Below are positions 10,171 to 21,990 of a DNA stretch of 64,000 bases, one piece after another (position 1 is the first letter of the stretch; every line of letters starts with the position of its first letter). The DNA is from Benincasa hispida (lineage: Eukaryota > Streptophyta > Magnoliopsida > Cucurbitales > Cucurbitaceae): the NCBI RefSeq assembly GCF_009727055.1, contig NC_052353.1, positions 61,346,630 to 61,410,629 of the forward strand, given 5' to 3'. The position numbers and the translations under genes are program-made. The notes beneath the pieces were generated by a model that saw only the letters and a program-made list of their open reading frames with translations, did no database searches and was not told the DNA's origin.

Positions 10171-11770
10171 TTTAACAGGATGATCACTAGGACGCGGGAC
10201 TAGTTCCCACACATTATTTCTTTCAAATTGATTTAATTCTTCTTGCATAACAATTAACTAGAACTCATCAGATTTAGCATCTTTAAAAGACTTTGGTTCA
10301 ATTTGAGATACGAAAGCAACATTATTTAAAGCATTTAAAGAAGAACGAGTTCTTACCCCTTGAGATACATCACTTATTATTAACTCTTGAGGATGGTTAG
10401 TGGAGAATATCCAATCTTAAGGGAGGGATTTTTCTGGCTCTTTCTAAGATTCATTTGATACTGCTTCCCTATCTTTAATACTAAGATCTTCAAGTATTTC
10501 TAATTCATCACTAGCAGAAACTTTATCAGTGGCAACATGTATTTCATCAAAAACAATATTTATTGACTCTTCAAGTACATGAGTTCTTTTATTAAAAACT
10601 CTATATGCTTTACTACACGTAGAATATCCTAAGAATATGCCAATGTCTGTTTTTTACTCAAACTTTCCAAGTTTTCCTTTGTCTTTCAAAATAAAACATT
10701 TGCAACCAAAGACTTTGAAATAGCTGATATTTGGAGTTTTATTATTAAAAAGCTCATAAGGAGTTTTATCTAAAACAGGTTTTATTAAAACATGATTCAT
10801 TACATAAGATGCAGTATTAATAGCTTCAACCTAAAAAGATTTTAGTAAATCATATTCATTAAGCATGAAGGTAGCTAATTTTTGTAAAGATCGATTTTTT
10901 CTTTCTACAACACCATTTTGTTGAGGTGTTTTTGAAGAGGAAAAATCATGAGAAGTTCCATTTTCTTCACAAAAAATTTCAAAAGAAGCATTTTCAAATT
11001 CTCCTCCATGATCACTTCTAATTTTCGAAATCATAAAACCTTTTTCATTTTGAATTCTTTTTGAAAAGCTAATAAAAGATTTTAAAGCTTCATCCTTATG
11101 AGATAAAAATAAAACCCAAGTAAATCTCGAAAAAAATGCATCAACTAATAACAAACGCATAAATTTTCCACTTAGACTTGCAGACTCTAGTAGGTCCAAA
11201 ATGGTTCCCATATGTAATGTTGCAATGAGGTCTAATGAACGTAGAAACTTTGGTTTGTAAAGAAGGACTTAGTTGTGTTTACACCCATTTGACAAGCATT
11301 CACAAAACTTTATCTTTTTCAAAGTTTAATTTTGGAAGACCTCTAACAAGAGATTTCTTAAGAAAATATTTGAAATTAAATGCATGCTAGCATGACCTAA
11401 CTTCTATGCCATAACATATGATCTTCATGCATATAGATAAAACATTTATTTTCTACTATAGGAACAATCTAATAGATCAATAGTATAAGCATTTTTATCT
11501 CTATTTCCTACCAAAACAGAACTTTTCCATCACATGCATTTTTTATTGTACAATTTTTTATCACTAAAAAAATTACTCTATATCCTTTAATCACATAATT
11601 GACTAATACTTAATAAATCATGCTTTAAACCATCAATCACCAAAACATTTTTCAATAAGAATTCGAATCGTTACTAATATTACCTTGCCAACAATCTTAA
11701 CCCTTTTTATTGTCACCGAAGGTAACGTATCCTCCATCTTTCTATTCTAGGTATGTGAATTTTGTGTGGT
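10170..11770 (-). pseudogene. Copia-2 protease-integrase-RT start, degenerate
   Basis: An open stretch at 10831-11211 encodes part of a copia integrase core: LLVDAFFSRFTWVLFLSHKDEA, then KIRSDHGGEFEN, with the second catalytic Asp, then KTPQQNGVVERKNRSLQ with the catalytic Glu. Downstream on the minus strand (10180-10300) the start of RT is visible as a frame with LNQFERNNVW followed by VPRP. RT is cut off near 10170. Upstream, 11215-11770 carries protease and pre-integrase sequence with many stops. The element cannot be active. Confidence 0.75.
10469..10771 (-). repeat. Inverted repeat, right arm (copia fragment)
   Basis: Partner of 9451-9783. It lies in its normal place within the Copia-2 relic, between integrase and RT, so this arm is the original and the left arm the flipped copy. 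Confidence 0.85.
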
Positions 11771-11853
11771 CCCCAGTCATATGTTTTGAACATCCACTAT
11801 CCAAGTACCACTTATTCTTTATGGATCTCAAACATACCCGAGAGAATTAATTC

Positions 11854-13375
11854 TCAAGATGTAACCTTAGGTACCCAAATTTGTTTGGGTCTTTGGGGGT
11901 TAGCTAACAAAAATTTAGGAATCCATCTCTTTTCATTCATAATGTTGATTTTTCTTAAATTGCATGCATAAGCTTTATGACTATGTTTTCCACATGCATG
12001 ACAAATAATAGAACCTTCTTTGACAAAGTAGTTTGTGAATTTCTTTTGTTTTTGGTGAGGTTTATAACCTAAGCCACTTTTATCAAATATACATTGTTGC
12101 TTACCCATCTTGATATCTAAATTCTTTTTCCCATTTGTAAACCTTAAAAGTGTAGCTGAAATATCTTAATTTTTTTTCTAATAATTTATACTCTTCTTTT
12201 AAAGCATGCAAATTTGATTTAGATAAATCTAGATCTTTTCCTAATGTCTCATTTTTCTCGTTTAGATTATCTAGCTCAATTAATAAATTATTATTTTCAA
12301 GAGCTAATTTAACATTTTTCTTCCTAAGAGACATATATTTGCAACCTAGTTTTTCAAATTCAATTTTAACTTCATCATATGCATCAATGAGCTCATCAAA
12401 AGTAAGGTTTTCAGGATTTACCTCATCATCGTCATAGTCATCTCCAAAAGCCATAACGCACAAATTTGCTACTTCTTCCTCTCTTTCAGATTCACTTTCA
12501 TCGCTTTCGTCCCAAGTAGCTTTCATGGCCTTCCTGCTCTTCTTTGAAATGGATTTTCTTTGAGGATAGTCCCACTTCACGTGTCTGGACTTTTTGCATT
12601 CATAACAGATGATTGTATCTTTGTTGCTCTTTTCTCCTTTGCCTTCTTAATTGTTGACTTTCTTTGAGAAGTTCCTTTTCCTAAAATGCTTTTTGAACTT
12701 CTTGGTCAAGTAAGCGAACTCATCATTTAGTACAGCTTCAGTTTCAGAGTCCTCTTGAACTTGAGTGGACTTTAATGCTAGACTTTTCTTCTTTTTGACA
12801 TCTTCTTCCACATTGGCCTTCATGATTATCTCATGTGTCATGAGAGATCCAACAAGCTTCTCCAGTGGAAGTTTTGAGAGGTCTTTTGCTTCTTGGATCG
12901 CCGTCACCTTAGCTTCCCAACTCTTAGGCAATGATTTAAAAAAATTTCTCACATTTTCAGAGGTGGTATAAGATTTTCCTAATTCCTTCAAAGCATTAAC
13001 AATATTCGTGAACCTAGTAAACATTTCAGATATAGTTTCATTTGCATCTATTTTAAACAATTCATAATTATGAACTAACATGCTACTCTTTGACTCTTTA
13101 ACTTGATTAGTTCCTTCATGAGTTACTTCAAGCATATCCCAAATTTCTTTAGCAAAATTACATGCAGAGACTCGATTAAACTCATCAGGACATAAAGCAC
13201 AAAACAGACAGTTCATGGCTTTCGCATTAATAGACAACTTCTTTTTATCTTCATCATTAAACTCTTTTTCTTCCTTAGGAATATCTTTATTATCAACTAT
13301 CTTAGTAGGAATTAAAGGACCATTAAAAACAATTTCCCATATATTATAGTCAATAGAAATCAAATAAATTCTCAT
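11854..13375 (-). pseudogene. Copia-2 gag
   Basis: Three consecutive minus-strand frames make up a copia gag. The first, at 12647-13375, has the UBN2 gag core with AKEIWDMLEVTHEGT, KESKSSMLVHNYELFK, ETISEMFTRF and FFKSLPKSWEAKVTAI. The second (12101-12580) has an acidic segment and a long coiled-coil-like stretch (about residues 55-140). The third (11854-12108) has a C-x2-C-x4-H-x4-C knuckle (CHACGKHSHKAYAC). Stops and frameshifts separate the pieces. The open frame begins at 13375, soon after the leader; the true start may be different. Confidence 0.8.
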
Positions 13376-13826
13376 CCTAGTTCTCCACTATGCATAATTA
13401 TTTCCATCAAACAAAGGTGTGGCCTAGTGGTAGATTGACCTTCACCATACCCGTTAGTTGCCATACGCTCAAACAATTAAGTTCTTCGAAAGAGGAAGAG
13501 AATATAATTTTTTTTTTTAAAAAAATTTTGTAAAGAGAAATACTTTTCCAAAATTTAGATTTTAATAAAAAAGATTTCAAAGATTAAGAAGTAGAGAAAA
13601 AAAAAGTTTTAATAACCAATTTTTCAAAGATTAAGAAGTAGAGAAAAAAAAAGTTTTAATAACCAATTTTCAAAAAAAAAAAAAATGAAAACAGCTTTTA
13701 AAACTCAATTTTTCAAACTTTTTGCAAAAATTAGAAAAATTCCAGATTTAATAAGATTAAAAAAAACATAATGTAAAATAAAAAAAAAATACAAAACCTT
13801 TTTGAAATAAGAAAACCGAGCTACCT

Positions 13827-13838
13827 GCTCTGATACCA
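13827..13838 (-). other. Primer binding site, initiator tRNA-Met type (Copia-2)
   Basis: GCTCTGATACCA on the plus strand is the reverse complement of TGGTATCAGAGC, the classic copia primer site. It sits two bases from the end of the LTR that begins at 13841, which fixes element orientation as minus. Confidence 0.9.
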
Positions 13839-14566
13839 ATTGTAGGATCTAAAGGCAACACTAGAGGGGGGTGAATAGGGTTGACTACCAATTTTTTTTT
13901 TAAATAATTTTATCTTCAAACAATGCTCAATAAAGTTAACCTACTAATTTGATTAAGAAAATTTATGCAAGACAAAACTTAAATCATGCAAGCTATGATA
14001 ACTTCAAATTTAAAGACAATTTAATCAAGGATAAATTTAAATGACACACTAAAAAGTAAATCATGCAATTTGGAAAGATTAAAAAAATAACTAAGACAAG
14101 AAGCAAAAAATTTGAAAACAAGGAATAAAAGAGAGAGAGAGGAAGAGAAAACACCGAGAATTATAGTGGTTCGACAAATTGCCTACTCCACTCTCCACGA
14201 CTCCTTCTTGGGTATTTCACTAAGTGATCCTCTTACAGGTGAGGACCAAACCGACACACGACCCTCTTTTTCCTAGGCTAAAGAGAAATCCAAGATCCTT
14301 TTTACTAGTTCAATATCAAAACAATTTATTTTTCTCACAACCCAAGGTGTACCCACACCTTAATACAATTCCCAAAAATTAAAAGAAAACCTCACAATAT
14401 TGCCTCTTGAAGGCTAAATACATAAGTTGAGCACTAAAAAAAACTCACAAAAATAACTTTAGGCCAATTTAGGAGCAAGCAGGACAAGAATTTGAGAGTA
14501 GGGAGAATTGAGAGCTTAAGACTTGAGAGCTTTTTTGTGTGTCAATGAAGAGTAAAATCAAGTCGA

Positions 14567-14574
14567 ATTTATAG
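14567..14574 (-). promoter_or_regulatory. TATA box in Copia-2 LTR
   Basis: On the minus strand this reads CTATAAAT within CGCCTATAAATTCG. It lies downstream, in element orientation, of the motif cluster at 15030-15185. Confidence 0.5.
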
Positions 14575-15029
14575 GCGAGGGAAATAAATTTTGGCCATTG
14601 GATATGATTACAAATGAAGGGTGGAGATTGAATAAAAATAGAAAAAGGGGATTTGAAAAGGAATTTTGAAAGATTGGAATTATTGAGATTTGGAGAATAA
14701 AAAGGATTTGAAAAGGAATTTTGAAAGATTGGAATTATTGAGATTTGGAGAATAAAAAGGATTTGAAGGATGAAAATTTATGAAGGAAATCAAATTTGAA
14801 AAGGCTGAAATTTGGTGAGAATTTGGAGAAAATTTGATTAGGAAATTAAAGGAAAATAAGAAAATAAAAATGAAAATAAAAATAGTCGGATGATATGAGC
14901 ACCACGCGCACAAGGGAAGAGATTGAGCGTCACGCACTGCATTCTATGAAGAAATCGTAGGCACGTGTGGCGCACGCGCGCGTGAAGCTGGGTGACCGCC
15001 ATTTGTCATTATCTCATTCGTCCACGGTC

Positions 15030-15185
15030 GCCACGTCACTGCCACATCATGTGCCATGTCATCGCCACGTCAGCAAAAAATGACTGGTTGGAGCGTCACA
15101 TCATTTGCCACGTCATCAATATTGCCCGTTTGTGTGCCACGTCAGCCACCACGTCGGATGCCACATCAGCAAGGTGCCACGTGTC
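15030..15185 (-). promoter_or_regulatory. Cluster of TGACGTGGC (bZIP-type) motifs in LTR U3
   Basis: Four exact copies of GCCACGTCA (TGACGTGGC in element orientation) start near 15030, 15064, 15107 and 15136. A CCACGTCG variant (near 15149), two GCCACATCA variants and one CACGTG G-box (near 15177) lie among them. TGACGTGG is a known C/G hybrid-box binding site for plant bZIP factors. The cluster is about 450-620 bp upstream of the LTR TATA box. Confidence 0.55.
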
Positions 15186-15359
15186 ACTGCCATGTTGGAT
15201 TTCCTCTCCAATCTTCTTTTGCTTATAACTTTCTCGTTTGAACTCCGATTTGAACAATTCAAATTGTGTTGGAATCGTCTTTCCGAGCTCTACAAGATAG
15301 TGACTCTGAAACACTGAAAATGTTAGTACAAAAAAAAAATTGAGTTTGTTATTATCAAA

Positions 15360-16300
15360 ATACTTTGTTTGATTGAAGCCCTAAAGCTAACGGTTCAACT
15401 ATCCAAGGTAAAAGTTACTCTTGGGAAAACCTAAAAGTCACTTAGTTAAAATCCTTAGCTATGTTTTCTCTAAGTAAGCTAAACCCTAGGTTATAAAATA
15501 CTCAGTGGAAGGAAGAGGCATATCAGATATGTCTATGATTCCACTCATGTTTCTCCCTGTATGTTCACACCGTGAGATTCATGCTTGGCCCCGAGATGCC
15601 AGGATGCATCCCCTTTAAGATGGTGTTTGCATGAGTCAATATCAAGGTGGACGAAGAGAGTATTTATAGTAAGTGGGTGAAGGGTGTGTGTCAACACGTC
15701 CTAAGGTCTCTGTCATTGGTTCACACCGTGAGATCATTCTATACGCCCTAGTGTCGCCCTGGAAGCGGCCCCCTTCGGATGGGTTTTGTGCAGTTGATCA
15801 ATATCAAGGTGACTTTAGGTTTTCCCAAGAGTAACTTTAGGTTTAGGTTTTGGGACTATAGGTTTTGCCCTAATTGTATTTTTTCCCTTCAGATTGGCCT
15901 TTTGGGACGGACCTCTAGGGCTTAAAATGGCATATCACAGTTACGGGAGATTGTTAAGTAAGTTAATGATCTTTTGGCCAAATCAATGATGGCTTGTCGT
16001 TATAGGAACAAGAGTTGTTCTGGTATTAATGACTGGTTGAGATCTTCTCAATTCAAAGGAGGGATAACTTACCTTCTTCGGCGACTTTTGTCCTAAACCT
16101 TTGAAGCGTCATTGCGAAACTAGATGTCACACAGGGTTCATGTTAGTTTTGCTAAAACCTTATTGGATGTTGTTTTGTTTTACAACGGGTATTTGCTTAA
16201 AACCTAACGTAGGTCAATGTGTTTTTCTTTTTAGCAACTCGTTAGTATTTCCGTTTAAAGTTTTTAAAAATGACCAATTACTTAAAGTGGAAAGAATCAG
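15360..16300 (+). mobile_element. Copia-3 leader, plus-strand copy, 5' LTR missing
   Basis: This matches, in reverse complement, the leader of the minus-strand copy at about 7165-7880. The 5' end is truncated beside the Copia-2 LTR. No gene is seen. Just past its end the gag gene is almost wholly deleted: only the first few codons region is visible before protease begins. Confidence 0.75.
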
Positions 16301-16433
16301 GTGAAACGAATTTCATGGCAAACGACCTTCATCCCACTATTCTCCAAAAGAGGAGACAAGACAGTAAATACGATTTATTGGTCTTGGAGACATGTCTGGT
16401 AGAGAATGATAATTCTGCCTAGATCCTTGATTC

Positions 16434-19400
16434 AGGTGCTACCAACCATGTCAGTTTCTCTTACCAAGGATTCAATTCCTAGCAAACGTTACCACAGGGA
16501 GAGATGACTCTTCGAGTCGGTACTGGTGAGGTTGTTTCAGCTATTGCTGTAGGCAGGCTGAAGTTATTTATTGACAAGAAACGTTATCTATTACTGGATA
16601 ATGTTTTTGTAGTTCCTCATATTAAGAGGCACTTAATATCAGTTTCTTGTCTCATTGAACAAGTCTATGTCGTCTCCTTTTCTGAGAATAAAGTGTTTAT
16701 TTTCAAGAATGGAATGGAGATTGGTTATGGTTCAATGGAAAATAACTTATATGTACTAAGGTCGTTAGTCATAAAAGCCTTGTTTAACACTGAAATGTTC
16801 AGTATGACAACAACAACTAAAAGACCAAAGGTTTCTCTAAAGGAAAACGCCCATCTTTGGCATCTAAGGTTAGGTCACATCAACCTCAATAGGATTGAGA
16901 AGTTGGTGAAAAGTGGACTTCTAAAGAGTTTAGAAGAAAACTCCTTGCCGATATGTGAATCATGTCTCGAAGGCAAGATGACCAAACGACCTTTTACTGG
17001 AAAAGGTTACAGAGCCAGGGAAGCCTTGGAGCTTGTACATTCAGACCTCTATGGTCCGATGAATGTTAGAGATCGAGGTGGGTATGAATACTTCATCTCT
17101 TTCATAGATGATTATTCAAGGTCTGGGTATCTCTTCCTAATGCAACGTAAGTCTGAAGCCCTTGACAAACTCAAGGAGTATAAAGCTGAAGTTGAAAACT
17201 TGTTAGGTAAAAAGATAAAAACACTATGATCTAATCATGGTAGAGAGTATATGGACCTCCAATTCCAGAACTATATGATAGAACATGGGACTGCGTCCCA
17301 ACTCTCGGCCCCTGGTACAACCCAGCTGAATGGTGTATTAGAAAAGAGAAACAGGACCTTGTTAGACATGGTTCGGTCTATGATGAGTTATGCTCATCTT
17401 CCAGACTTGTTTTGGGGTTATGCAGTGCAGACTGCATGTTGTATCCTAAACAACATTCCTTCGAAAAGTGTTTCTGAAACATGTTTTGAGTTATGGAGAG
17501 GCCGTAAAGGTAGTTTACGCCACGTCAGGATTTGGGGCTGTCCGGCACATGTGCTAATGACTAACCCAAAGAAGTTGGAACCGCGTTCGAAGGTTTGCCT
17601 CTTTGTGGGCTATTCCAAGGAAACGAGAGGAGGATACTTCTATAATCTAAGTGAGAACAACGTGTTTGTTTCCACTAATACTATCTTCTTAGAAGAAGAT
17701 CACATGAGGGATCATAAGCCACGAAGTAAGCTCGTTTTACGTGAGATCTCAAGTGAGACTGAGACTGCTGAGGGTTCAACAAGAGTTGTTGAACAGACCG
17801 ATAGATCAACAAGAGTTGTTGAGGTCGGGACGTCTAGTCAACCAGCTCAAGAATTGAGACTGCCTCGTCGTAGTGGGAGGGTTATAAACCCACTGGATCG
17901 CTACATGGGTTTGACTGAAGCCCAACACGTCATTACGAATGATGAGGTCGAGGATCCATTGTCTTTTAAGAAAGCCATGGAGGATGTTGACAAAGATCAA
18001 TGGGTTAAGGCCATAAACCAGGAAATGGAGTCTATATACTTCAATAATGTCTGGGAGCTTGTTGATCCACCTGATGGGGTGAGACCTATTGGGTGTAAGT
18101 GGATCTATAATCGAAAGAGAGGTGTAGATAGAAAGGTACCTTTAAGGCTAGACTCGTGACAAAGGGTTATACCTAGGTTAAAGGAGTTGATTATGAGGAA
18201 ACTTTCTCACCTATTGTCATGCTAAAGTCTATCAGGATTCTCCTGTTCATAGCCACATTTTATGATTATGAAATATGGCAAATGGACGTCAAAACTGCCT
18301 TTCTGTATGGTAATCTTGAGGAGACCATCTATATGATTCAACCATCATAGTTCTAGATCAAGAGCAAAGAGTTTACAAGTTTAATAGGTCTATTTATGGG
18401 CTGAAACAAGCATCTCGATCTTGGAACATCAGATTTGACACTGTTGTCAAGTCGTTTGGCTTTGACCAGAACGTTGATGAGCCTTGTGTTTACAAGAAGA
18501 TCATCAACAACTCAGTAGCTTTCCTGGTATTGTATGTGGATGATATCCTACTCATTGAGAATGATATAGAATATCTGACTAACATTAAGAGTTGGCTAGC
18601 TGCCCAGTTCCAAATGAAATATTTGGGTGACGCACAGTATGTTCTCGAGATCCAAATCATTCAGGATCGTAAGAACAAACGATTGGCCCTATCTCAGGCA
18701 TTGTACATTGATCAAATGTTGATCAGGTATAGGATGCAGGATTCTAAGAGGGGTTTGTTACCTTTTAGGCATGGAATAGTTCTGTCTAAGGATCAATGTC
18801 CTAAGACACCTCAAGAGGTTGAGGAGATGAGATGGATTCCCTATGCTTCTGTTGTAGGAAGCTGATGTATGCAATGTTGTGTACTAGACCCGACATTTGC
18901 TATGCAGTAGGGATTGTTAGTCTGTATCAGTCCAATCTAGGATTTGATCACTGAACGGTGATTAAGACGATTCTCAAGTATCTTCGAAGAACGAGGGACT
19001 ACATGCTTGTGTATGGAGATAAGGACCTGATCCTTACAGGATACACAGACTCTGACTTTCAAACTGATTGAGATTCTCGCAAATCGACATTGGGGTCAGT
19101 GTTTACTCTGAATGAAGGGGCTGTAGTTTGGCGAAGCATCAAGCAAGGATGCATCGCAGACTCCCCTATGGATGTCGAATACGTAGCGGCTTGTGAAGCA
19201 ACTAAAGAGGTTGTTTGGCTGAGGAAGTTCCTTATAGATTTGGAAGTTGTTCAAAATATAGATTTGTCTATCACTCTTTATTGTGATAACAACGGGGCTG
19301 TGGCAAATTCGAAGGAGCCTCGGAGTCATCGTCGAGGTAAGCACATAGAACAGAATATCACCTGATCAGGGAGATTGTGCGTCGCAGTGATGTGATAGTC

Positions 19401-19510
19401 AAACATATCGTATCGGAGCACAACGTTGCTAATCCCTTTACAAAGGCACTCACGGCTAAAGTGTTCGAGGGTCACTTGGAGAGTCTGGATCTGCGGGACA
19501 TGCGACATCT
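16434..19510 (+). pseudogene. Copia-3 pol relic: protease, integrase, RT, RNase H
   Basis: Pol makes and integrates element DNA. Protease begins with DSGATNHVSF near 16434. The integrase zinc finger follows near 16855-16975 (LWHLRLGH, then CESCLEGK). The integrase core has the first Asp in HSDLYGP. Next comes a stop at 17227, and the second catalytic Asp is lost (SNHGREY where SDxGxEY is usual). The Glu remains in VLEKRNRTL. RT runs from about 17950 to 18860, frameshifted near 18140, with the YVDD motif at about 18532-18543. RNase H follows to about 19500 (DSDFQTD, later YCDNNGA). Several stops and frameshifts and an almost complete lack of gag show it is dead. Confidence 0.85.
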
Positions 19511-19611
19511 TGTCTAGGGCAAATGAGAGATGATACTAGGGTATGCCCTAGTTTATTGTATATTGTACATTTTTATATTATATTGTACATTAGTCTCACA
19601 AGTAATTAGAA

Positions 19612-19623
19612 CAAGTGGGAGAT
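19612..19623 (+). other. Polypurine tract of Copia-3
   Basis: ACAAGTGGGAGA lies immediately before the TGTTAGGATT start of the 3' LTR. AAGTGGGAGA next to TGTTAGG is a standard copia 3' junction. Confidence 0.8.
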
Positions 19624-21990
19624 TGTTAGGATTGGTGTCCTAATTCTCCCAGAGTCTCGTTGTTTTGTAAAGATACACATTGTTCAATGAATAAAATAAA
19701 TGTTATTTAATTTTGGCATTTACTCATATCCAATAAACAAAGCTCCTTGGTTATCTTATGTGAACTTAAGCATGTACATATGATATACAAGTAGATCATG
19801 CCTTAAGTGATAACCTAAATCGGTCCGTAGTATAAGGATTAAGGTGGGATACCTGATCCTGGTGACATTACGGATACGACCCACTTTATAGAGGTTTGCA
19901 AGTGTTGTAAACTACTACAGATGGTAGATCCTGACCATTTATGTGGAGACGTGGAGTGGGGGTGTCCTATACAAAGAGTTTGTATAAGACCTAGACCACG
20001 AGATGATTAGACTCTGTATATAACGTTGTTGATACTAGAGACTTGCATCTCACCTAAATGACCATAGGTGACACGACCTCAATCTTGAGTGTTTTGGGAA
20101 CTCCTGCCTTTGAGAGCGGTCCTTTGATTAGTATGGGTGAGAGTGGCCAAATTGCCAACTCAACATTCCTACCTTTTTGGGGACTTGTTTGATCCGGGAG
20201 CTGGGAACTCAATCCACAAGATGAAATTCACTTCTTTCTCGAAGCAGGGATAAGTAGAGAGATTACTCCCTTAAGGGCTGATTCCAAAGCTTGAACATAG
20301 TGGCCACAACTTCTCTTTTGGAGAGAAGACTCAATCATAGTAGGACTATGACTTATGTTCATTAGAAGATCAGTGGTACTTAAGGAGATAGATGTAATTA
20401 CAGGGGCATAATAGTTATTGGCCCAACTACACTTACGAGCGATCTGTGAAGGGTTGTCGTACTGCTAATTGGTTATGATGGGCACATAATACATCTGTAG
20501 TAGGGAGAGTTCAGCTGTTGGTCTTTAGTGGAGTGGCAGTTAACGGATGGTGATCCCGTGACTAAAGAGTTTAGTAGTTATTTACATAACCGTTGGAGCT
20601 TCGGAGCTACCGGTCTATGAGGTCCCCTTTGGTAGCTTGGATTCTTTTGAGGACCAGTTCTTGGTGTTTGATTTGAAATATTCAAATTGACAATAGGTAT
20701 TTTGATTATATATGATATAATCGGTATGATGTATAAGATAACATCTAGTGGAGGATTGATCTAATGAGATTTACATTAAGTACCATGGAATAGAAAAAGA
20801 AACTATGGTTTATATGTTTCATAAAAATGAAATATTAAAACTATAGGTTATAAATATAGTATGATAAGTTGGTTATCATTTATGTTTATATATATTAATT
20901 ATTAGATAAATTCTTAATTTTTTTCTTTTAAATAACCAAAGTAGTGGGTGGTTATTGAATCATGGTAACCGTGAGTTTAAAAGAAAAAGTGGTTTTCTAT
21001 TTTGAAAAAGAGTTTTTTTTACAAAAGTTTGAAAAAGTTTTTTTGAGTTTTTCTCTCTGTGCAAAGAAACTCACGAAAGTCGTCAAGTAAATACGAATTT
21101 ACTAAACAACGGCTGGCGAGCTAAACGATCGTGCGGTGCGAGCTAAAAACGATCGCATAGTTTTGCTAGACGATCGCTGGCCCAAGGTAAAAGATCGTGT
21201 AGTGTTTGTAGGCGACAGATCGAGCTAAAACGATCGCATAGCTTTTTTGCTAGACGATCGCAGGCGACAGACCGAGCTAAACGATCGCATAGCTTTTACT
21301 AGACGATCACATAGCTTTATCTAAACGATGGGCATCGACCTATACGATAGGTCTCCGCCTTCTCTCCACTTGCCAATCGTGTATGCTTATCGTTGTTTCC
21401 TCGTTCGTCTGCCTCATACCAAGTCCGAACAGAGCCCACCTCATGGATTCTCTATAGAGAATACCAAGGTCGCCGTTGTTGGTGGGTGTCAGACTCAACT
21501 GCGGCACCGTCGAGGTTTTCTGGAGGCCGTTCGTGGTGCTGTGGAGATCGTTCGTGTTTGCAAGGGAGATCGTGACTGAGAAGATCGTTGAGGACGAACA
21601 CGAAGTGTTCGTGCGGTGTTCGGTGCTATGGTGCGGTCAATTAGAATCAAGGCATTCGAGGTCGTTGTTGTTCGAGTGTTCGTGCGCAACGGAGCATGGA
21701 AACACATTTTCATATGTGTGTAGAGTTTGATCTCTATTCATTTGAGTGTATTCATGCTGTAATTTCTCTGTATGATTTGCATAACCGCTTGTTTTTGTAT
21801 TCGACTATAAATATATGTTCATTCATGATTGTAATTTGGAATAGTCTTGTTCCGCTGCTCATGGAAATCAGATTCCGATTCCCTTCACTTTTGGGATCGA
21901 CCTCTTACTCTACTATTACTATGTGTTAATTCTAGTTGTGGTTAGAGTATTATAAATTTTATTTATTTTGGGTAGGATAGAATTAACGAC
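19624..21990 (+). repeat. 3' LTR of Copia-3 (right end approximate)
   Basis: It starts TGTTAGGATTGG after the polypurine tract. Several blocks match the LTR at 56350-58523 and, inverted, the LTR at 62752-64000: the block with CCTAAATGGTCT-like sequence, a GTGGGGG block, and GTTGGAG followed by GAGGTCCCC. The right end is uncertain. The tail from about 21700 (GGGATCGACCTCTTACTC) looks like the end of a different LTR family, so the last few hundred bases may belong to another element. Open frames at 21328-21730 show no known domain. Confidence 0.65.
21110..21345. repeat. Degenerate CGATCG/TAG motif array in Copia-3 3' LTR
   Basis: It has about ten irregular repeats built from AAACGATCGCATAGC and CTAGACGATCGC words, with a rough spacing of 20-30 bp. 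The words are the same as in the arrays at 8880, 55215 and 61800. Confidence 0.75.

Larger units (their letters stand above)
13841..15330 (-). repeat. 5' LTR of Copia-2
   Basis: On the minus strand the LTR reads TGTACTAACA to GATCCTACA, giving the usual TGT...ACA ends, and it ends next to the primer binding site. It is about 1.49 kb. The partner 3' LTR is not in the window because the element is truncated in RT. It contains a 55-bp direct duplication (about 14649-14703 and 14704-14758), a TATA box near 14567 on the minus strand, and a cluster of TGACGTGGC motifs upstream of that. Confidence 0.75.

Noticed and set aside
21328..21730. Overlapping open frames in the Copia-3 LTR tail
   Set aside because: There are several overlapping frames on both strands in one GC-rich part of an LTR, with no domain or start context.
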